The notes under the pieces were generated by a model. The model ran no database searches, was not told where the DNA came from, and saw only the letters and a list, made by a program, of their open reading frames with translations. The position numbers and the translations under genes are program-made. A stretch of DNA of 64,000 bases from Sipunculus nudus (lineage: Eukaryota; Annelida; Sipuncula; Golfingiida; Sipunculidae): assembly GCA_026874595.1 (NCBI GenBank), contig CM049312.1, forward strand, positions 25,847,956 to 25,911,955, given 5' to 3'. Within the stretch, counting starts at the first letter, position 1. Every line of letters starts with the position of its first letter. Below, one piece after another: positions 52,001 through 63,627 of the stretch.

Positions 52001-53342
52001 TCGCTACAAATTGGACTGGCGAATCCGAAGAACGTTTTTGTAAGGCCTTACACGTACAGTGGGCACATAATATTACATTATAGAAAACGGTAAAAATTGT
52101 GCTGAACCCTAAAGGACATGCGAAAATGGATCGAAACTTGAAATGTGCCTGTTTTGGTCCCTCGGCTGAAACAGGATGCGGCTATACATTTCAATATTGT
52201 GACAGATACATAGGAAATAGAGACCTGCGTTCTGAACCTTGTTACAAAGAAACATGTCTAAAAACAATAGACCGCTGCATGGATATAACAGCTTTTTTCA
52301 GTGTATCACCCCCAGTAATTTTTTTTTCATCTAACGTTATCATAGTTAAATCGAAAAGTCGTCTTTTCTTTGTTTTCATTATTCCACATAAATAATTGTT
52401 TTTAATATAAAACAAAACTGTGGTACAGGTGTTAATGATATTTTGTTCTTTTCATTTAATACGTTTTTCCTTGGCAAATCTGTACAGGAAAAAAAATTTA
52501 GTCGGCATGGACAAACAATATAATTAGTGGAAGGGTAGTATACTATATATAAGAGCAAAAGAGTAATGAATATACTTGTCTAACCTTTTCAAAATACAGG
52601 AATAAACAGATTAATTATCTCGACTGTGATTGTTTTCATTTTATAAAAAGACCGAGTGTATCTCAAAGACTGCTTTTTCCAATAGAGCAATATTTGATGT
52701 CATTTATAGTGGCAACGCGGATTCAGAGAACATTGCGAAGGTGGACCGAATTCCTTTTAAAAGTATTAGATATTTATATTTTATTAAAAAAAAGATAAAT
52801 TTGAAACTTAAAAATATCCTTTGTATGAGTGTAACTAATATACTTGTCCATCAGTTTCAAAATAAATTAATGAAAGATCTACTGTGATTGCCTCCACTTA
52901 TAATTTCAAAAACTGCGTGGGAAAGTAGTCGGAACCAACGCCTCCTGTAGGCAGTCTCGCGTCATCAACTGGTTATTTCACATCATCAGTTTATTATTAT
53001 TACGCCACTGAATTTATATACCTGCCCCTTTCTGTGTTTTCCGGGGTTTGATTATAGTTTGCCCCTTTTTGCTACCTTGATTTTATTTTACATTGTTTCT
53101 CCGAAAAATTATCACTAAAATATTAAATTCTAGAAAGATCTTCAGGCCAGTACAACAGTTATTGTTTGTGCAAAGGGTCTAATATTTATAAGCAGCTAGT
53201 AAGTTACCCCATCTTCTTTGAATTGGAAGCTGTGTTCTATTCTTCTTTCGAGGTCCTCAAACATGGACATGTCACACTGAGGTCCATTGGCGCACTTGGC
53301 GGCGGCCACGGCAAACAAACAGGCGGCGATGATGATCTTCAT
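49074..53342 (-). CDS. Secreted cysteine-rich protein, copy D (six coding exons)
   Basis: Coding exons: 53,208-53,342; 51,529-51,652; 50,765-50,869; 50,426-50,537; 49,561-49,703; 49,074-49,093. Lengths and phases match copy A, with 212 codons. Differences from A by eye: A for V at 6, F for L at 10 in the signal peptide, ERR for ESR near 33, ED for EN at 43-44, HRHC for HKYC before C119, K for R near 141, and L for I after C168. All mature cysteines remain. The donor after the fourth coding exon is GTGGGT, not the GTGAGT of the other copies, but should still function. Intron 2 is enlarged to 1,555 bp by an insertion. Function unknown. Confidence 0.92.
51780..53150. other. About 1 kb extra sequence in intron 2 of copy D
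   Basis: Intron 2 is 603, 466 and 625 bp in A, B and C but 1,555 bp in D. The extra part contains a plus-strand open frame (52,099-52,395) with a cysteine-rich first half, and a piece similar to 33,473-33,530. No terminal repeats were identified. The frame has no recognisable domain or hydrophobic leader, so I do not call a gene. Confidence 0.5.
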
Positions 53343-53380
53343 CTGAAATCAGTATCATCATATAAATGCACGTCACTGCT

Positions 53381-53455
53381 AGTCGGAATCGAACCCAAGA
53401 TCTTCCGATTTCCGGTCGGCTTTAACCACTTAACTACAGAAGATCCCCGACCCCT
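53381..53455 (-). mobile_element. tRNA-derived SINE-like head in intron 1 of copy D
   Basis: The minus strand carries a pol III A box (TAGTTAAGTGG, 53,426-53,436) and a B box (GGTTCGATTCC, 53,385-53,395) at tRNA-like spacing. The acceptor stem ends do not pair, so it is more likely a SINE head or tRNA pseudogene than a working tRNA. Confidence 0.65.
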
Positions 53456-53536
53456 GTGAAAACTTGCACACTTTTTTATAGTAACCATCGAAGTGACGCC
53501 ATCAGTTCCCGACTATTACGTGTATACCCGTTCATC

Positions 53537-53570
53537 TATGTATGTATGTATGTATGTATGTATGTATCTA

Positions 53571-53616
<46 letters not shown>
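53537..53616. repeat. (TATG)n then (TA)n compound microsatellite
   Basis: TATG tetranucleotides (about 53,537-53,566) followed by TATC and a TA run to 53,616. Confidence 0.95.
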
Positions 53617-53618
<2 letters not shown>

Positions 53619-53798
53619 ACCTGAATAACTAAGAAGCATTTGCATTCAGTATATTGTTAACATAGATTTTGAATCATGTAATAGAGTTTAATTGAGATAT
53701 ATTTACATAATCCAAGTCCTTTTACTTGTTGCAAAATAATAATCGCAGTGTGCTGCATTATATGAACTGCCCATTATAAATTAAAAAAAAAATCAAAA

Positions 53799-53901
53799 GT
53801 AAATATAAACCTTTTTAACGTTGTTTTCGTAATTGAATGGTTGAATTGATGTAAATATAAACCTTTTTAACGTTGTTTTCGTAATTGAATGGTTGAATTC
53901 A
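53799..53901. repeat. 52-bp tandem duplication in intron 1 of copy D
   Basis: GTAAATATAAACCTTTTTAA through GGTTGAATT occurs twice, starting at 53,799 and 53,851, with no visible differences over about 50 bp, so it is recent. Confidence 0.9.
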
Positions 53902-54422
53902 AGATCGCGATTTGGTTCATATCGGGATCTAGGCATTGACAAACGTTTCAACTCGGCATACACTCCTGGCATCAAGCGAGCTTGGTGCGGAATTCATAGG
54001 GGACCACTGAGGAGCCTTAGTCGAGTTAAATAGAGCATCGGAGGAGGCCCGGATGAGCTCTCAGCGTTATCCCGTTGTACCCATGTACAAATCGTTTTTT
54101 AACTCGGCCCCGCCCCTTAATCTATATATCGATACCTATGAGCGGGTGACAAGTAGGTCTAGTTATTTAAATTGGTGTAAAAATGAATGCATGTTGATAG
54201 AAAGGCTAATGGATTGCCCGTCTACTTTTCTCAAATAATATTCAAATGCTTATCTGGCATTTTCTTACACCATTCTTCATTTCTTAGTGATTAACTCATT
54301 TAAAAAACACAAAATAAGACACATTAATTATTAAAAGTAAAATGCCATAAATTCATCGAAACAGCTAACCTGAAGGTAAATAACCAATAAAACATAATTT
54401 TTCTACTTGAAGAGCCACTCAC

Positions 54423-54457
54423 CTTTACGATTCTTGGTGTCAGCGATGTACTGATGA
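54423..54457 (-). other. Non-coding first exon of copy D (upstream end approximate)
   Basis: GACACCAAGAATCGTAAAG followed by donor GTGAGT on the minus strand. No ATG; ~25-30 bp downstream of the TATA box. Confidence 0.75.
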
Positions 54458-54469
54458 AGAGAATCAGAA

Positions 54470-54535
54470 TTTGTGGACCTTATATAGGCTGTAGGCTGCC
54501 TCCTTGTTTATTCAGCCGGATATCGACGCAACTGG
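54470..54535 (-). promoter_or_regulatory. Core promoter of copy D
   Basis: CTATATAAGG at 54,478-54,487 with ATAAACA at 54,505-54,511. The GC block is slightly diverged (GGAGGCAGCC instead of GGAGGCGGCC). Confidence 0.7.
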
Positions 54536-54685
54536 TACCAGAGTGAGCATTTAATCAGTTGTTAAAACAAGTGAAAATATATGCTATATGAGATAATTGA
54601 CTGCTAAATGGGATGATCATTTCATTTCAACCGAATATTGAACAGAGCTGCCCTGTTTAAATATGAATTCTTCATTAAATGCATG

Positions 54686-54810
54686 TTTCATTTAGGTGTA
54701 AAAATATATACTTGCGTCATCCACAGAGGTTAACAGCTGAGTACAGGGAATTATATATAAAGCAATTTAATTGTGTTATTACTTAATTGTTGCCAAGGAT
54801 ACGTTGCGAC
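54686..54810 (-). promoter_or_regulatory. Conserved upstream module of copy D, proximal version
   Basis: TTTAGGTGTAAAAATATATA, TTGCGTCATCC and AACAGCTGAG, then the TTGCCAAGGA segment, as in the other copies. Confidence 0.55.
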
Positions 54811-54944
54811 TTCACCTGAACAAAACACTTATTAGGTATTATTCATTTTGATACATCAGCTGGAGAACCGTACGCTTATTAAAAAAAATGCTATTCTCTT
54901 CCCATTAGCTGTTTTATATGATTTTGTATCTATCACAAGTTTAA

Positions 54945-55075
54945 GACAGGTATAAAAATATATACTGACGTCACCCATCGATCCGGGTGGACAGCTGAGA
55001 GGTGGGAACATTGCATAAAACGCTTTTATTGTTTTTTATTCCTTTGTTACCAAGGAGACAGACAGTGTGATTAGA
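54945..55075 (-). promoter_or_regulatory. Conserved upstream module of copy D, second distal version
   Basis: GACAGGTATAAAAATATATA, then CTGACGTCACCC (a perfect CRE core TGACGTCA), GACAGCTGAG and TTACCAAGGAGACAG. It lies about 260 bp beyond the proximal version. The doubling is unique to copy D in this window. Confidence 0.55.
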
Positions 55076-55361
55076 CTTCAGATGAACAAAATAATAGGCA
55101 AGAGAATTGTACGCCTGGTATAAAATAATGTTAATTTTTTTCTGTGGAATTTCAGAGGTCGCACTCCTACATTAAAGTCTATATACAATTCCAAAAATGA
55201 AAGTAAAATGCCGATCCTCCTAGGCGACACCATTACAGAATTACATGTACAATCGAATTCAAGTCAAGATGAGTAGCTGAAGAGTGGGAACAACTTTAAC
55301 TATTCTCAGGTATTTTAACACTCCCATATGGTAGAACACACTCACCAGGATAAAAGAAATT

Positions 55362-55365
<4 letters not shown>

Positions 55366-55406
<41 letters not shown>
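55366..55406. repeat. (TA)n microsatellite
   Basis: Uninterrupted TA repeat. Confidence 0.95.
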
Positions 55407-55409
<3 letters not shown>

Positions 55410-56730
55410 ATATGCCACTGTGAAAATGTGTTTAAATGCTATTACATGTAAATACTTCTATGCCATAAGATAACAAATATAAATATGTTCTACAAATAGT
55501 TATTCATCACTTCCCCTACTTTCAGAATAATATAGTTGCAACCAATTTATTTTCAACGCAAAAAGAACATCGCCCTAACTACACTTGAAACTCTTGACCG
55601 GTCGATGTGTCAGTGAAAACAAAAGGAACTTCTATTGGATTATCTCGTTATGTACATAAGTCAATGATCAATATACGTGCGTACTCAGTCACCTGTTTTC
55701 TTAACAATGTCTTAATGACTTGATAATTTGTTGGAAGGTTTATTTAGTTAGAAATTTAGACCGAAAGAGGTTATAGAGAAAAAAAACTTCTCAATAAAAA
55801 TCTTAGCGGATTCTGAAAAAGCGGGCACGTGTTGAAGATAGGCTTTCATCTACCTCCTAACCCCATTGTAATAGTGCAAGTAGCTTTTATTCGCCAACAG
55901 CTAACAGCAAGGCGTCGGTTTCAGCAGTTGTTATCATTAAAATCATTTTAAACTTTCAATGCAGATCAAATAAATTAGTATATATATTTATATATATATA
56001 TATATATATAATACAAGAAGTTTTAATAAAAGTTTATGTTATATAAATAAATTATTATAATATCGCTATAAATATGTAAGTCTTGGTACAGTTAGTACTT
56101 ATAGTCACACTAATATTACCCGTAATATACCATCATGTTATCGGTAACTCGTTAACATTGACAAGCTCGCCATATCACGTGAACTCAAACAGATGATATA
56201 TCCAACTGTGTTGGGCATGTTCCCTTAGTAACAAATAATGTTACTCTTTAAAATTTACGGGTGTTATGATAGCTGTGCAACTAATTAGCTGTTTAGGCGG
56301 ACAAGCAGAAGGCGAATATCAAATCTGTAAATATATAAGCAACAGAGCCTTGTAAATAGCAGCTCAATCGATGTTCAATTTCATTGTGTCTGTTTTCCAG
56401 CACACTTGACTTTATTTACACGTGCAATAAATGACTGTGTAGGAGTATATGTCGCTTGCTTAAACAACTGAATAAATACTTATATTATGGTTATATGAAT
56501 CCAGTGAAGGTTTGGAGTTGCTGGTTGAGTGGTAACATGTGGATAAATAAGTTATAATGTATGAACCCCAGCCACAATTGACATGCCGATCTTCACTATT
56601 ATTATTATTATTTATGAAACATAGTTATGCTACATGAAAGAACATATCAAGGGTAACATTTAAAATACAACAGATAATACAAAAGATCACAAGCCCATTT
56701 TCTCTAGTTAACAAGTATACGTTGGGCCCA

Positions 56731-56890
56731 AGGAAGGTTAAAATGTTTCATGAGCTCTCCTTTTACGGTGTCACATGGAAAGCAAATGCTATCATGGTCG
56801 TTTATAGGCTAGGAATGTTAAAATGTTTCATGAGCTGTCCTTTTACGGTGTCACATGGAAAGCAAATGCTATCATGGTCGCTTATAGGCT
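56731..56890. repeat. 80-bp tandem duplication
   Basis: AGGAA(G/T)GTTAAAATG through TCG(T/C)TTATAGGCT occurs twice, at 56,731-56,810 and 56,811-56,890, with about three differences. Confidence 0.92.
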
Positions 56891-57318
56891 AATATAACAC
56901 CCTAGGATCGGAAAAAAGGCTAAGAGCCATACGATGCTGAACAGCAAGATATAGCAAGACTTTAGAACCACCAAGTATCAGAATTCTTTACAATGAAAAT
57001 GCTTTTGAGATATAATATGAAATATTCATTTATTCATTCACTTATTTATTTTTGGCGTAGGGTAGATTCTCTTTTATATGTAAAATATCTAAGATTTGCT
57101 TTTGCGTAGGTGTGATAATGTATAGATATATACTTCCTGTGATAAAAGATCATTTCTTAGTTACAAATAGAAATACCTGTGCTGTGCTAACTACCTGTGC
57201 TGGTAATGCTTGCAATCATGACTAATAAAGGCTTATCCTGTCTTATCTAATCTAATCTTATCTTGTAAAGAAATTGCCATGCAGGTTCATTGTAAATAGA
57301 AATGGAACATGAATAAAC

Positions 57319-57395
57319 GGAAAAGTCGATTCACTGCCGATGGGAATAGAACGTCACAGTAGTGATGTTAGAGTGTTATCCACTAGATGTGTCGC
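57319..57395 (-). mobile_element. Possible degenerate tRNA-like SINE fragment
   Basis: The minus strand has a B-box-like GTTCTATTCCC and an upstream CTAGTGGATAA resembling a diverged A box. Weak evidence; it could be chance. Confidence 0.25.
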
Positions 57396-60002
57396 ACAGC
57401 GACTTTGCATGCAGCAGGTAGAACCGGTGGCCTCATATGGTTTGTGGCATATATTATACAGAGAGATGTAAGAATAACCATGCTGGTTCATTGTATACAT
57501 AGAAATGGACGGCGACGATTTGTTTGAAATGGAAAACGTTTATAACTTGAAAAATCATATCCGCCTTGCATATCCGTGGGATCGGTTTTTGTAAATTTTC
57601 AACCACATTAACATATAGTTAAAAGGAACCTCAACAAAATTTCTTAAGTCGACTTATGATGTATTCAGCCCTCCGCGCACTCCAGCATAGAATAGTCTTA
57701 GACCAAGGTCTTAGGTGCAAAATTTCGATATGAGCAGTAAACGCCACCAAGCCAAGCAGAGATCCGCCAGCGTGCCCGGAGGGCAAGCAAGAGGGGGACA
57801 TGACAAGATAAAAAAAAACAGGAGCACCCACAAGTACAACGCAGAAACCGGAACATCCGTAAAACAGGCACAGTAGTAGAGTTAATCCATGGGTCAGTAG
57901 AGGTGAAGTCCTCCCCCCCCCGCCCAACCCCCAGGGGGATTTCCTAGAGCCTAATTTCTTTTAACTGGAGGTCCATAGTTTGGGAAAATGAATGTGGGGA
58001 CTTGAAACAAGGCTGATTTCCGAGAAATGGTCCTTTTTATCAAACCTCCTCAAAGTGCCAGGTTTGCGACCGACGGAATGTAACGTCCTTAATATTACCC
58101 CTATGGTGTTAATAAAAAACATTTATTTTATTGTTTTCAATGTTCCATAGATTATGTAAATTAATGTTTTTGCTTGATAAAGGTGATGTTTTGGAGAAAT
58201 GGCCTGTTTATCCAACCGAGCCAAAGTGCTAAGACTAAAGGAAGGAGGAAACCGGGTATGGTCAATAAAATTAACGATAACTTTTAAATTTCTAGTCCTA
58301 GGACCATGAATTATTATTTTGTCTCTTTTTCTTTGCTCAATGGGACAAATATAAATTAGTGCAGAAAATTTACCTTTTAAGTAAAAAAAGGACAACTCCG
58401 AGATTCATTTTTGCAGGGACCACTTTTCAGAATATTGCACAAATGTACCTGAGATTAGTGTTAGATAATTAGACTGTTCAGCACTGTAGGTCTATACTTG
58501 TGGCCAGTCTTAGATATTACCTAACATGGCTGAGGGTAGAGCACCATTATTATGCCTGTGTTGTTATAATAGTCACTGCATGGGTGCATCTGGCTCTCTC
58601 ACCAGCAGGATATACTTTACATAACTCGCAAAGACTGAAGTGTGCTAATCATGGATGAGCTAAAGATCACTGGATAGTTTAGAGGACTTCATTGGCAAAG
58701 CAGAATGAGATAACGAGCAAGGAGCTAATTTAATGTTTGTACTTGTGTACACAACCATGACATAGAGCTGACTCCCTCTGTAGTTTCACGCCCTTCCCCT
58801 TTCAGCTGATTAGCTGATCATCGCCGGTTAGGATTAAGCTCTTTATCAAATAAAAGGTTAGAACTGTGGTGAGCAAGTATTGTCCTCCAGCTAATGTAGC
58901 TGGTGACGAGGAGTGTACTCTATGCATATAAACGTGATAGAAATTGATTGTTTTATACTTAAGTTTTTATTTAATGTTTCTTTATAGCAGCATGTACATG
59001 GATAATATGTTTAAACTTCAATTATGCTGTAAGCTAAATATCTGAATATCTTGAATTTATTATTACTTTAAAGATGCTAAGGAGGCACAAATGCAATATT
59101 TGATTATTGTGTCCCAGTTACTGACATTCCCAGAGATAAGGCTGCAAAATTTTTTTTGTAAGGTGATTCTTAAAAAAATAAAAAAAACATGGTGATTCTA
59201 CGACACTCGTCATTACCTGTGAAAAAAAAAAACTGGAAAACGTTCTATCATCAACATAACATGATGACGCTATCTACTCAGATTTCATTATAAATATATG
59301 AAATTGAATTATATTTATTTTAGTTGGCTATATTTTTGGTTTACCTTTATGTTTATTTTCGGGATGAATGCGGGGCGGGTGCGGGTCGATATATTCTTTA
59401 TAGGTGTAGGGCTGGTTTTAACGACTGCGGGGCGGTTGCGGGCTGTATGTATGTTTATGGGGCGGTCTATACCTAACAGTTTAATTATACCTTTAGCTTT
59501 AAATTATACCTTTATAATATGTGACAGAGCTTTTTTTTCAGCTGGACTTGTGACGGGCTCGGTCTACATTCTCGAGACCTTGCCTCTATATATTTGCGAG
59601 TACAAGTCCGAGTCCAGAACCTTTGAGTCTAAGTCTGACTGTCTGAGTCCCTACAAAAGTGGACCCTGAGTCCGAAGTCGAGTCTTACAGCGCTGTTAAC
59701 ACCCTGGCCATTACATCCAGGTGCAAGGCTCAGGCAATGTTTACGAGAATCAGGGGCGCAATTCCCTTTTGTGAAGGAGGCTAGGTGTTAGAAAATACCA
59801 CATATACAGGCCCCTGCAGTAGGGGTATATAACCCCTCCCCCCAACACGCAATTTATCCATAGTTATATTAAATGAGGTGTATTCAAAACCCAATTCATG
59901 TTTGGGGGACATGAGCAATTTTGAAACAATGTCTTTTCAATAAACTTTAAAAAAAATTGTCCTTAAATTTCAAAGGGTAGGCCAATGTCTCCTGTGCCCC
60001 CT

Positions 60003-60048
<46 letters not shown>

Positions 60049-60060
60049 TTATTTATTTAT
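60003..60060. repeat. (TA)n(TTTA)n microsatellite
   Basis: A TA run followed by several TTTA units. Confidence 0.9.
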
Positions 60061-60969
60061 GTATTCATATATGCCCGCCAGGAACTCAACGCTAGGACAC
60101 TCCGAGGTTTACATCGCCAGTATCGTCATTGGCGTAAGCCTTTAAGGCAGTTTATACAAATATAATGCACTTATGTTATACATTAACTGATCTGTAAGTC
60201 TTGTTATAAAGAGTGACCAAGAAAACTGAAATGTGATGTTTTGAAAGGTATTGTTTAAATTTACTTTTTATCGTGATATGTTTAATTAACTTATTGTAGC
60301 AATTGGAAGTCAATTAGTTAATTGTTAAGTATAAGGTATAATGATAAAGCACAATACCAGAAAACATCTTATCTGAGAGATAGTACTGCCCATATTACAT
60401 TAGAAACCAGCATTAATTAAATTTAAGTCTCATGATATGAGCAATGTGATCGTAATGACATACAAACATGTTTATGTACAATACGTACAGACAATAACCG
60501 TTAATGTCCAGTGTTTGTAAAATGGATTAATGCGAGAATAAATCAAGACACTATGTCCAGTCAATGTCCATTCAGATAAATTCAATTGATATACTGGGGC
60601 CTACCTGTAGGAAGAAGTCAACTTATGTTTGATAATTTGACATATTCAAGTAGTAGAGCAACACAAAACTGACGCCACTGTATATTTATGTTTCCTTTTC
60701 TCCCGTCTAGCTAGAATTTATCTATAAATATCCTATTTGAAGTGCTGGCTTTGACTCGATCAGGACGCTAGGTTAACCCATATTGGACTCAAGCATATGT
60801 ATATACAGATATAATTTATCTATCTGCAAACATCCGCCAGCAGGTATTATGTGTATGTCTTGGTTAGTAAGTATCTTTACTTATTTATCTGTTAACAAAT
60901 TTTCTCATACTGTTTGAAAGGATTGTGATCTTCTTGAGAGTTAGGGAAACAATTTGTTCAATTTACCCC

Positions 60970-62040
60970 ACCTTTTCTGTAGAATGTGTGTTATTTCAAA
61001 AGTATTCTGTATACATATTAACGAATTGTAGATAAATCCTCTTAAGGAAAGTTCTTCAAGCGCCACTGGGATGAATGAAAGCTGTAAGTAAACATGGTTT
61101 ATGCGACAATGCTGAAAAACTAATGTAACCTGAGATAGTTGTGTGGGAGTTTAAAGGTCACCAGTTACGTGCATATAAGCAAAACAGCCAAACTTTGTCG
61201 AGTGAGCTGGGGTTCTGGTCTGTTTATAAAAAAGCATCTTACGGTTTTTTCTTATTTAAGAAACGTTTGATAAGGTGTCTAAATCAATACGCGCTTGGGT
61301 CATTCACTGTGTTGGTGAACCGTTACAAAAGCATCAAGCTTTTACACCTGGCGGAAGTACACATGGTGTCCAGGACTGCGTCTGGTATTATATAAAAGAA
61401 GTTCCATCCGAAAATCTTTCAGATAAAGGCATGAATACACAGACTGAGCTGCTTAGGATTTCTGCTATATTTCCTGCAACTATCAATCACCTATAAAAAG
61501 GAATAATTTAATGATAATTCTTTAGATTAAACATGTTTCTTTTAATTGGAATATACATATAAAGCTTCGGGCAAATAATTTTATTTTGTCAATATACTGA
61601 TAGTGCAAAATAAGCAGATTTGAAATAATGTAAATAAACCAAATAAATAACAAATAAAGAATATAACGAGTGGGAATATGACATGATATTGATATCAGAT
61701 ATTGAACTTAAAATAGAGTTTTGAGTCTGACAGTTTGAAAAAGGATAGGCGTAGTATATAGCAGATTGAATCATATATCGACAACACAATTCACAAGGGT
61801 AGTGACAAAATCACGGTCAAAATAATTCTTAAAGGAACCACATGCTGAAAGTAAAGGAATATTGGACCTTTTTTGGAAATATCAGTGTTTTGATCAGCTG
61901 TTAAACAAACGTGTTCATTTAAACATGTGATCGAAACAAATTCTGCTATCAGAGTTTGTTCGATTCATGGTGCAGTTGGGCATAGAATCACAATAGTCCT
62001 AAACTTAGCACAGAGGCCAAGTTAGGAGGCCTCCGTTAAA
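60970..62040. repeat. D-E spacer block homologous to the C-D spacer
   Basis: Counterpart of 47,045-48,060, with an extra ~150 bp around 61,160-61,290. Confidence 0.75.
61386..61496 (+). promoter_or_regulatory. Plus-strand TATA plus conserved short ORF (D-E spacer)
   Basis: TTATATAAAAG is followed 34 bp later by an ATG at 61,431 and a 21-codon frame that begins MNTQTELLRI, as at 47,433. The frames diverge after the tenth residue and end at different stops, which argues against a conserved small protein and for a promoter or leader segment. Confidence 0.4.
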
Positions 62041-62129
62041 TCACATTCAAGAAAGAGAAGATCAATATTTTACCACATGTTAGTCTGAGAGGCGGTGGTG
62101 ATGCTGGTAAGCTGCCGTATAAAAAGCGT

Positions 62130-63500
62130 TGCTGTATCATCATGCAGTTATCACGACGATTGCCATGGAAGAAGTTAATTAGCCCATTGGTATTTTTGTG
62201 GTTCTTTTTATATTTTTCTTTCATTTTTTTATATGCTTTTATTTATATTTTATTTTTATTGATAATCAGTTCATACGTGTATATTAGTACTAAGTGTGTA
62301 AAGGGGGAAAATGAATGGCAGTTTAAACTGAATCATAATGATAAATACAAATCTTTGACATTTATCATTATTTAATTGTTCACGGATGACTTTTGAATAA
62401 ACAAACTTCAGAGAAAATCAAGATCTTCCTATTTATCTATTTATATTTGTGAAACAACAAACGTGATACCAGTAGTCAAACTACCGATGTTTATACGTCC
62501 TATCTATATATACGTTGATGATTTGTCCTATATATTATTTCTTCCCGTCCCTACATTATCTCTCGCTGTACAACCATCGCCGATTAAATGCGTGCAAAGT
62601 CGTCCGAAACATAATGGTTCGAAGGCTGTGTGCCTGAAGAGCTGTCTGACCACCAGATTTCGTGCCCTAGATGCCACTTTCCTTCGGTATATGTTGGATA
62701 ATAAAGTTTTCCGTTTGCCCACACGTTCTTATGATCGTGTCAAATAACCATTGAAATATCATCCTCATCGAACCAAAGGACTACTACACCAATGGGCCGT
62801 CGGTCTACCGACAACAGACCGATTGCCTTAAAACGGTCCAATCAGCTATAAAGCATATTGAATTAAGACAAAAAAATGGCGTCTTCCCTAAAAAATAAAC
62901 ATGTACTCGCCTAAACCTTTTGCTTAGTCTTGCAAACGAGTGTTGAAAAAAGTAAACCGGGCGCCATAACAGCTGTCAACATAAACACAGCGCCCGTGTG
63001 CATCCAGGAGCCACGAAACGTGTCAATCAGGAGATGCACTGAATGACTTTGCCCAAAAATTGAAATACATATTCTCGCTGACTGAACTCCGCGTCTTGCG
63101 GCTCGCAATCGGACCTCCGGTCACGAAGCCTTTTTTCGGCAGACAGACACAAGTGGACTGTGTTTACCAACACGCAGAGCCATAACAAGGTGTTAAACAG
63201 ACGTATGCGAGGTTGTAAGACTGTCTGCCGGGAGGGTTTTGCTGGGACATTTTTGTGTAAAGCGAAACTGTACTGTTGGTTTGAAAGAATATGCATAATT
63301 TTTCTCCTTATTATATCCCTTTAAGGCTTATCCGTGGTTGGTTTTTTTTACGCTTATTTAACCTGTCAAGCACCTGTGGTTGAAATTCCTCAGGAAGCGG
63401 ATATGAACTTTCGGTTCACTTATTTACAAGGCATAAGCGCATTCCACTCCTAGGCGTTGGGTTATAATTGTTTACCTATATCGATTTCAAGTACTCCACG
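62130..63500. repeat. Shared 3' flank block (copy E version)
   Basis: Counterpart of 38,331-39,060 and 48,140-48,960, interrupted by the insertion at 62,832-63,320. Confidence 0.65.
62832..63320. mobile_element. 0.49-kb insertion flanked by TTAA
   Basis: Copy D's flank reads continuously across this point (GATTGACTAAAGGCTTTC near 48,767-48,784). The copy E flank is split, with TTAA at 62,828-62,831 and again at 63,321-63,324. This fits a TTAA target duplication of piggyBac or Kolobok type. The ends do not form a clear inverted repeat and no transposase is encoded, so the class is uncertain. Confidence 0.5.
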
Positions 63501-63600
63501 GAGATGCAGAATTAGAAAATATGTAAGAAAAAGAGAAGAAATAGGAAAATAAAACATAAAACAATACAATAATCGAACGACTTAGTGTATTTGCATATGA

Positions 63601-63606
63601 TTTATT
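63601..63606 (-). terminator. Poly(A) signal of copy E (AATAAA)
   Basis: AATAAA on the minus strand, about 22 bp after the stop codon. Confidence 0.6.
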
Positions 63607-63627
63607 TAAAATATAGCGAATCCCATA

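Larger units (their letters stand above)
55100..60960. other. Long intergenic region 5' of copy D, no gene seen
   Basis: AT-rich. 56,500-56,590 matches 46,655-46,745. A GC-richer patch (57,640-57,950) yields a 98-codon minus-strand frame (57,631-57,927) without recognisable domains. A simple TCCGAGTC/CTGAGTC-rich stretch lies at 59,600-59,690. Microsatellites and the 80-bp duplication are listed separately. Confidence 0.4.

Noticed and set aside
53381..53455. Functional tRNA gene
   Set aside because: A and B boxes are present but the acceptor stem does not pair, so a SINE head or pseudogene is more likely.
7620..54457. Calling the cysteine-rich family a venom-type toxin or conotoxin relative
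   Set aside because: Cysteine-rich secreted proteins are widespread. Spacing, length and exon structure do not match any toxin family I can recognise, so no such function is claimed.
57631..57927. 98-codon minus-strand frame with hydrophobic stretches
   Set aside because: Composition bias in a GC-rich patch; no family resemblance, no TATA or donor in a suitable place.
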